Source of the DNA: an uncultured Roseburia sp.
GTDB lineage: Bacteria > Bacillota > Clostridia > Lachnospirales > Lachnospiraceae
Assembly: GCA_947384095.1 (NCBI GenBank)
Contig: CANDFU010000147.1
Location: 1-5,535, forward strand
Direction of reading: 5' to 3'
Length of the DNA stretch: 5,535 bases
This document shows positions 1 to 4,424 of the stretch, in pieces; position 1 is the stretch's first letter, and every line of letters begins with the position of its first letter. A program made the position numbers and the translations under genes. The notes beneath the pieces are model-generated. The model searched no databases and had not been told where the DNA came from. It saw only the letters and a list, made by a program, of their open reading frames with translations.

Positions 1-72
1 CCGATTCTCATCTATGCGCTTGCAAAGCTGATTGACTATTTCAGGCAGCAATATGGGATGGATGATAAGTAG
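1..72 (+). CDS. C-terminal fragment of an unidentified protein (5' end outside window)
   Basis: The first reading frame is open from base 1 and ends at a TAG at 70-72. It gives the last 23 residues of a protein, with a hydrophobic/aliphatic start (PILIYALAKLIDYF) and a polar, charged tail (RQQYGMDDK). This could be an amphipathic C-terminal helix, but it is too short to assign to a family. The next gene starts about 105 bases downstream. No stem-loop followed by a T run lies between them, so read-through into the downstream gene is possible. That the frame is coding is inferred from its being open at the window edge and from the absence of a better alternative. Confidence 0.5.
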   Translation, partial: PILIYALAKLIDYFRQQYGMDDK

Positions 73-127
73 TGCCAGAATTTGTAAAAAAGAAAAAGAA
101 AATGAAAGGAATACTGGTTTTCAATCG

Positions 128-153
128 TATTATTAATGAGCAGATCAATAATA
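128..153. promoter_or_regulatory. AT-rich imperfect palindrome, possible operator
   Basis: Two 10-base arms, TATTATTAAT (128-137) and ATCAATAATA (144-153), are inverted repeats matching at 9 of 10 positions around a 6-base centre (GAGCAG). The element lies 8 bases before the ribosome binding site of the Cys/His repeat gene. Its left arm contains a TATTAT that resembles a -10 hexamer. That placement would suit a repressor operator or a 5' UTR stem. I do not recognise it as a known box, and no good -35 is visible upstream, so the functional call is inference. Confidence 0.3.
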
Positions 154-161
154 ACAGGATT

Positions 162-168
162 GGGGAGG
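162..168 (+). promoter_or_regulatory. Ribosome binding site fixing the start at 178
   Basis: GGGGAGG ends 9 bases before the ATG at 178. An in-frame ATG at 136 lies upstream, but it has no purine-rich site at a suitable distance. It would also put 14 polar and basic residues ahead of an otherwise perfect signal peptide. The start at 178 is therefore preferred. Confidence 0.8.
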
Positions 169-177
169 CGTATATCC

Positions 178-954
178 ATGAAAAAAATGAAAAAAGTAAT
201 TCTGGTTCTTGCCGCGGTTTTGATCGGCCTGCAGGCGCCGGAGACTGCCCTGGCACATGGACACGGAGGCGGACATGGGTGCGGTGGAAATACCTGGTAC
301 GGCCCGTGCAGCGTTGCGGGGTGCCAGAATAACGGAGTGCACTATCACAACGGTGCGTGCTATAACGGGCATTCGGATACGACATGCTATGGCCCGTGCA
401 GCGTTGCAGGGTGCCAGAACAACGGGGTGCACTATCACAACGGTGCGTGCTATAACGGGCATTCCAACACTGGCGCGACAACGGACCAGTCGTATGCTCC
501 GTGTACGGTTCCGGGCTGCCGGAAGACCGGGCATCACAGGCACAGCGGCCATTCTTATTACGGCCATTCCGGCGGATGCTATACGTACAGCCAGTGTACG
601 GTGGCAGGCTGTAAAAAGACCGGGCAGCATAAGCACAGCGGCGTCTACTATTACGGCCATTCCAATGGAAAGACGACGTACAGCCAGTGCACGGTAGCAG
701 GCTGTAAGAAAACGGGAAAACATAAGCATAGCGGAAAAACGTATTACGGCCATTCTACCACATATGTCACATACAGCCAGTGTACGGTGGCAGGGTGTAA
801 GAAGACAGGGAAACATAAGCACAGCGGTCAGTATTATTACGGTCATTCCAACGGGAAGACGACGTACAGCCAGTGTACGGTAGCAGGCTGTAAGAAGACG
901 AAAAAACACAAACATGACGGAGTTTATTATTACGGGCATTCAGCGGTGGTATAA
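178..954 (+). CDS. Secreted Cys/His-rich seven-repeat protein, probably metal-binding
   Basis: This is a 258-residue protein of unknown function. A Sec signal peptide is plain: basic MKKMKK, a hydrophobic core at about 7-19, and an ALA site with cleavage predicted after residue 26. The mature chain starts HGHGGGHGCGG. Seven repeats follow, starting at residues 41, 71, 106, 137, 168, 199 and 230. The shared pattern is Y-x2-C-[ST]-V-x-G-C-x5-H-x-H-x-G-x2-Y-[NY]-G-H-S. I count 19 Cys and 26 His in the mature part, so each unit offers two Cys and three His as possible metal ligands. There is no catalytic motif, transmembrane segment, LPXTG or lipobox, so release from the cell is likely. The last repeat ends three residues before the C terminus. 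I associate similar Cys/His repeat exoproteins with Lachnospiraceae but know of no assigned function. Zinc, copper or nickel binding is inference; a disulphide-stabilised cell-surface protein is an alternative. Confidence 0.88.
   Translation: MKKMKKVILVLAAVLIGLQAPETALAHGHGGGHGCGGNTWYGPCSVAGCQNNGVHYHNGACYNGHSDTTCYGPCSVAGCQNNGVHYHNGACYNGHSNTGATTDQSYAPCTVPGCRKTGHHRHSGHSYYGHSGGCYTYSQCTVAGCKKTGQHKHSGVYYYGHSNGKTTYSQCTVAGCKKTGKHKHSGKTYYGHSTTYVTYSQCTVAGCKKTGKHKHSGQYYYGHSNGKTTYSQCTVAGCKKTKKHKHDGVYYYGHSAVV
298..942 (+). repeat. Seven in-frame tandem repeats (78-base cores)
   Basis: The cores lie at 298-375, 388-465, 493-570, 586-663, 679-756, 772-849 and 865-942. From the third unit on the period is exactly 93 bases (31 codons). 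The first two units are 90 bases apart, and a 9-residue linker separates units 2 and 3. Units 1 and 2 form one subtype (QNNGVHYHNG, with an extra Cys). Units 4-7 form another (CKKTxxHKHxG), and unit 3 is intermediate. Units 1 and 2 encode identical peptides and differ only at five third-codon positions. Confidence 0.93.
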
Positions 955-961
955 TAGAGAC

Positions 962-1003
962 AAAGCCGGCAATGGTCATCACAGGCCAGGGCCGGTTTTT
1001 TTT
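962..1003 (+). terminator. Intrinsic terminator of the repeat-protein gene
   Basis: AAAGCCGGC (962-970) pairs with GCCGGTTTT (991-999), nine pairs including one G-U. Beyond a 2x2 mismatch, a short inner TGG/CCA stem adds to it. The hairpin runs directly into eight Ts (996-1003). It starts 7 bases after the stop codon at 952-954, as expected for the end of that transcript. Confidence 0.85.
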
Positions 1004-1036
1004 GCTTTATAGGAAACTGCGTCCGATAAAGCAAAA
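1000..1036. repeat. Perfect 11-base inverted repeat overlapping the terminator T run
   Basis: TTTTGCTTTAT (1000-1010) and ATAAAGCAAAA (1026-1036) are exact reverse complements around 15 bases. Within that centre, GGA (1012-1014) can also pair with TCC (1022-1024). The left arm uses part of the upstream terminator's T run, so in RNA the two structures would overlap. The role is unknown; it could be a 3'-end stem, or the end of a small repetitive element that begins here. Confidence 0.6.
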
Positions 1037-1103
1037 GCCCTCCGGGGAGGATCGCACTGCGTCGGAGAAGAAGAACGTCGCAAAAGCGACCCGCCGCAGG
1101 CGG
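1037..1103. other. Cluster of short perfect hairpins between two terminators
   Basis: Three consecutive stems can be read. The first is CCTCC/GGAGG at 1039-1050, with a minimal centre. The second is GTCGC-AAAA-GCGAC at 1077-1090. The third is CCGCC-GCA-GGCGG at 1091-1103, directly abutting the second. A near-repeat, ACTGCGTCSG, occurs at 1016-1025 and 1056-1065. No ORF here has a ribosome binding site or plausible composition. The stretch could be part of an intergenic repetitive element or a small structured RNA ending at the next terminator. No homologue is claimed. Confidence 0.4.
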
Positions 1104-1104
1104 A

Positions 1105-1131
1105 GAATCCGGCAAAGCCGGATTCTTTTTT
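1105..1131 (+). terminator. Second intrinsic terminator-like hairpin
   Basis: GAATCCGGC (1105-1113) and GCCGGATTC (1117-1125) form a perfect 9-base-pair stem with an AAA loop, followed at once by six Ts (1126-1131). It lies 26 bases upstream of the promoter of the kinase operon. It would insulate that operon from upstream transcription or end a short transcript from the hairpin cluster. Confidence 0.82.
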
Positions 1132-1156
1132 GCCACATTTCTTTCCGACAGGAATA

Positions 1157-1185
1157 TTGGACTTTCTTGTTTTTTATGTTAGAAT
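1157..1185 (+). promoter_or_regulatory. Vegetative-type promoter for the kinase operon
   Basis: TTGGAC (1157-1162) as -35 and TAGAAT (1180-1185) as -10 are separated by exactly 17 bases. A TG at 1177-1178 gives an extended -10 (TGTTAGAAT). Transcription would begin near 1192, leaving a 5' UTR of about 46 bases before the GTG at 1238. The match fits a housekeeping sigma factor. It lies just after a terminator and before the first gene of the operon, which supports the call. Confidence 0.6.
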
Positions 1186-1225
1186 AGGGGAGAGTGAGGA
1201 ATCATACCATTTTATGAGGGGATAG

Positions 1226-1232
1226 AGGAGAG
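1226..1232 (+). promoter_or_regulatory. Ribosome binding site for the GTG start at 1238
   Basis: AGGAGAG, with GGAG at 1227-1230, lies 7 bases before the GTG at 1238. The upstream in-frame ATG at 1214 runs into a TAG after three codons, so the GTG is the first usable start and has the right spacing. Confidence 0.8.
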
Positions 1233-1237
1233 AAACC

Positions 1238-4200
1238 GTGCGAATCAAGGATTATGAAACGATTCTGGATTCCCTGCAGATAACGGGGATATATGTTATC
1301 CGGGAGGACAACCATGAAATGTTGTATTTTAACAGGTATATAAAAGAAGTGGCCCCCCGCGCAAGGATTGGGATGGCGTGCAGCGAACTTGGGAACGGGT
1401 CATGTTCAAACTGTCCGCTTCGCTATATCGGAGACAGGGACAGATATAAATCGGTAAAATATGACGGGCCGTTTGGAAAGGCTGTGGATGTGGAGGCTTC
1501 GAGAATTTTGTGGGAGGATGAAGTTCCGGCATTTATGATCACGGTCACGCCGCATATTGAGCAGAAGGATTATGCTCACAGCATGGTTTTGAAGGGATGC
1601 CTCGATACGGGAGTCTACGAGATCCTGAAGATGGAGCAGAAGGAGTATCAGAGTTTTACATATGAGGGGTCCAGGCTGTGGGACTGTCTCGGGCAGGATC
1701 TGCAAATGAAAGCGGTGCATCCCGACGACGTGGAGCGTCTCACAAACTACATAAATCCGGAGTATCTGAAAGGCGAGCTGTCGTCGGGGAAAGAGATTGC
1801 CTCCTGCACTTACCGGAGACGGCAGGGGAGGGAATTCCGGTGGCATATTATGGAAACGGTTCCGGATTTTGACTATGCTGCCGACAGGCAGAATGTCCGT
1901 GTCTACGTCAAAGATGTAGATGATATATACCGGGACGGTTTTGAGCGTGAAGAGACCAATATCCGGAACCAGGAAATCATAAATATGCTGGGGGAAATGA
2001 ATTTTGGTATTTTTATGATAGTTCTTGACACGGGTGTGGCTGAGGCAGTCCGGGCGGCGGGAGAACTGGAAGCGTATTTTTCATCCGCCCGCGGCGACTG
2101 GGAATGTTTTGTCAGAGAATTGCGGGAACAATCCATTCATCCCTCTTACCAGGACGAATTTACACAGAAATACGGGCTGGATGCACTGCGTTTCAGATGG
2201 CGTGGCGGGGAGAAAAAGGTAGAAGAAATCTGCCAGCAGATGGTGGGGGGAGAATATCATTATGTGTCGGTCACGGCGTATTTTTGTGAGAGCAGTTCGC
2301 AGGGGGGATATGTCATCCTCACGATGCAGGATGTGGATGAGCGTGAGAGAACGGATATTGCGCGTGCGCATAGCGACAAGCGGATGGCGGGGATTATCCA
2401 GTCCAGATACAATATGATGAATATCGTCCATCTGGATACCGGGGTGTGCGAGCGGTTCAGGCTGGGGCAGTTTGGAGAATCCAGGAAGGTTTTTCTGGGC
2501 CAGTATGAGCATCATATCAGAAAGGCCTGTAATGAAGCGATTCTTGAGGAGGACCGGGGGATATTCTGGAATACGCTTTCTCTGGAAAATCTGCGCAGGG
2601 AGTCGGCTGCGACGGAAGATTCCAGGGAGATTGTCATCCAGTACCGGTTAAAAGCGGAAAAGGTGATGTGGATTGAGGAACATATCTTTTTCGTCAAGGA
2701 TGATAAAAGCGGCGTGGTCAATATCCTGGGAAGGGATATCACGAAAGAAAAACAGCGCGAGGAGGAGGAAGAGAGGGCCAGAAGAGAGAAAGCGTATATT
2801 ATCGATACCTTGAGCGGTATGTTTTTTGCTACCTATTATATGGATATGGAGAAGGATCTGTTTCGGATGGTCAGACAGAAGGCGGAAGTGGCGGAGGTCC
2901 TGGGCGATGAACTGAGCTGTTCAGAGGCAATCTGGACTTATGCGGTGAATTTTGTCCATCCGGAAGACCGGGAAGAATATCTCGACAAACTGGATTATGT
3001 ACATCTGAGAGAGACGCTCAGCCGCGATCATCCGATTGTGGCGGCAGAATACCGTAAGGTTGTGAAAGACAATGACGGCAGCTTCAGGGAGGACGGATGG
3101 ATACGTGCTTCTGTGGTGTTGGCGGAGATGGAAGGGGATAAGCCGAAAATCGCGCTGTATGTCGCGCAGGATATCACGGAGAGCAGAGAGCGGGAAGAGC
3201 GGGAACACAGGGCGCTGATGGCGGCATGCGAGGCGGCGAATCATGCGAGTGCGTCGAAAAGTGAGTTTTTGTCCAGAATGAGTCATGATATCCGGACGCC
3301 GATGAATGCCATAATCGGAATGACGGCGATTGCAGGCGCACATCTGGATGACAGCGAACGTGTTTCGGACTGTCTGAATAAAATCACTGTGTCGAGCAGG
3401 CATCTGCTGTCCCTGATCAATGAGGTGCTTGACATGAGCAAAATCGAGTCCGGTAAGATGAACCTGGCCGAGGAAGCGTTTAATCTATCGGACATGATTT
3501 CGAACGTGATGACGATAATCCGGCCGTCCGTCCAGCAAAAACAGCATGAACTCCAGCTTCATATTGCAAAAGTGGAACATGAAGATGTGATCGGGGACGT
3601 GATGCGTCTGCAGCAGATTTTTATGAATCTGCTCGGGAATGCGGTGAAATATACGCCGCCGGGGGGACGAATTGAACTGGACGTCTGTGAACGCCCCTCA
3701 AAAAATCATGAATATGGCTGCTATGAATTCCGGTTTCGCGATAATGGGATCGGAATGGGAGAGGAGTTCGTCAAAAAGATTTTTGAACCGTTCAGCAGAG
3801 AGGAAGATTCCAGGATCAGTAAAATTGAGGGGACGGGGCTTGGCATGACGATCGTGCAGAATATTGTCCGGATGATGAACGGAAATATTCGTGTGGAGAG
3901 TGAGGTCGGAAAAGGATCTACATTTACGGTGACGGTTTTTTTAAAACAGCAGGACGCGGTCCGGCCGGAAGGCGGCCGGGAGGAAACGATAAACGAAGAG
4001 GCGGCGCGTCAGCGATTTTTAGGGAAACGGGTTCTTCTGGCGGAGGATAATGAAATCAACCGTGAGATTGCCGAGGAGATGATCGGGGAAACAGGGGTTG
4101 CTCTGGAAAGCGTCACGAATGGCATGGAGGCTGTCGATCAGTTTAGTAAAATGGACGTGGGGTATTACGATCTGATTTTTATGGATATTCAGATGCCGGT

Positions 4201-4399
4201 GATGAACGGTTACGAGGCGTCCCGTGCGATCAGGTCTCTGGACCGGGCGGATGCCGTCACAATACCGATCGTTGCGATGACGGCAAATGCTTTCGCAGAG
4301 GATGTGATGGCAAGCAGAGAGGCAGGCATGAACGAGCATATCAGCAAGCCGCTGAGCATAGAAAGACTCATCGCGTGCATGAGGCGCTGGCTGGCATAG
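1238..4399 (+). CDS. Soluble multi-PAS hybrid sensor histidine kinase with C-terminal receiver
   Basis: This 1053-residue protein has no signal peptide or membrane segment, so it probably senses a cytoplasmic cue. An N-terminal PAS-like domain (about 5-108) carries a Cys cluster, C48-x7-C56-x2-C59. Four PAS-like modules follow (about 112-236, 244-372, 386-508, 519-652), with helical, charged linkers at about 505-518 and 648-675. The HisKA H-box is MSHDIRTPMN with phosphoacceptor His683 and the DxxT phosphatase signature (D684, T687). The HATPase domain has the N-box (N797, N801), DNGIGM at 835-840, FEPF at 849-852 and GTGLGM at 865-870. The receiver (about 930-1052) has acidic E936/D937, phosphoacceptor Asp983, Thr1015 and Lys1037, all as expected. 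The protein should autophosphorylate on His683 and pass phosphate to Asp983; no HPt domain or separate output regulator is in view. The ligand is unknown. It is the first gene of an operon with the next kinase. Confidence 0.95.
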   Translation: MRIKDYETILDSLQITGIYVIREDNHEMLYFNRYIKEVAPRARIGMACSELGNGSCSNCPLRYIGDRDRYKSVKYDGPFGKAVDVEASRILWEDEVPAFMITVTPHIEQKDYAHSMVLKGCLDTGVYEILKMEQKEYQSFTYEGSRLWDCLGQDLQMKAVHPDDVERLTNYINPEYLKGELSSGKEIASCTYRRRQGREFRWHIMETVPDFDYAADRQNVRVYVKDVDDIYRDGFEREETNIRNQEIINMLGEMNFGIFMIVLDTGVAEAVRAAGELEAYFSSARGDWECFVRELREQSIHPSYQDEFTQKYGLDALRFRWRGGEKKVEEICQQMVGGEYHYVSVTAYFCESSSQGGYVILTMQDVDERERTDIARAHSDKRMAGIIQSRYNMMNIVHLDTGVCERFRLGQFGESRKVFLGQYEHHIRKACNEAILEEDRGIFWNTLSLENLRRESAATEDSREIVIQYRLKAEKVMWIEEHIFFVKDDKSGVVNILGRDITKEKQREEEEERARREKAYIIDTLSGMFFATYYMDMEKDLFRMVRQKAEVAEVLGDELSCSEAIWTYAVNFVHPEDREEYLDKLDYVHLRETLSRDHPIVAAEYRKVVKDNDGSFREDGWIRASVVLAEMEGDKPKIALYVAQDITESREREEREHRALMAACEAANHASASKSEFLSRMSHDIRTPMNAIIGMTAIAGAHLDDSERVSDCLNKITVSSRHLLSLINEVLDMSKIESGKMNLAEEAFNLSDMISNVMTIIRPSVQQKQHELQLHIAKVEHEDVIGDVMRLQQIFMNLLGNAVKYTPPGGRIELDVCERPSKNHEYGCYEFRFRDNGIGMGEEFVKKIFEPFSREEDSRISKIEGTGLGMTIVQNIVRMMNGNIRVESEVGKGSTFTVTVFLKQQDAVRPEGGREETINEEAARQRFLGKRVLLAEDNEINREIAEEMIGETGVALESVTNGMEAVDQFSKMDVGYYDLIFMDIQMPVMNGYEASRAIRSLDRADAVTIPIVAMTANAFAEDVMASREAGMNEHISKPLSIERLIACMRRWLA

Positions 4400-4412
4400 G
4401 GCGGGAGAGAGT

Positions 4413-4418
4413 GGGGAG
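4413..4418 (+). promoter_or_regulatory. Ribosome binding site supporting a TTG start at 4425
   Basis: GGGGAG lies 6 bases before TTG at 4425, in the 25-base gap after the upstream stop. The first in-frame ATG (4512) has no comparable site and would remove the membrane segment, so TTG is the preferred start. Confidence 0.7.
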
Positions 4419-4424
4419 ACTATT

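Noticed and set aside
82..133. Promoter for the repeat gene using TTGTAA (82-87) or a -35 near 105 with TATTAT (128-133)
   Set aside because: TTGTAA is too far from the -10-like hexamer, and the bases at the right distance (AAAGGA) do not resemble a -35. No convincing promoter can be named.
136..177. Upstream ATG at 136 as the start of the Cys/His repeat protein
   Set aside because: It has no ribosome binding site and would place 14 polar and basic residues before a textbook signal peptide. The ATG at 178 has GGGGAGG at good spacing.
257..697. Alternative + strand frame inside the repeat gene
   Set aside because: It is a shifted reading of the repeats, rich in Arg, Ala and Thr, with no independent start signal.
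145..939. Long open frame on the - strand across the repeat gene
   Set aside because: It is antisense to a strongly supported repeat gene and its length follows from the codon periodicity. It has no plausible domain content.
298..942. CRISPR array
   Set aside because: The regular 93-base repeats are in-frame protein-coding units with conserved Cys/His codons. The intervals are similar linkers, not unique spacers.
972..1187. 71-residue + strand ORF in the intergenic region
   Set aside because: It runs through two terminator hairpins and the palindromic block, has an Arg-run composition and lacks a ribosome binding site.
4400..4424. Terminator or promoter between the two kinase genes
   Set aside because: The 25-base gap has no stem-loop with a T run and no room for a -35/-10 pair; it holds only a ribosome binding site.
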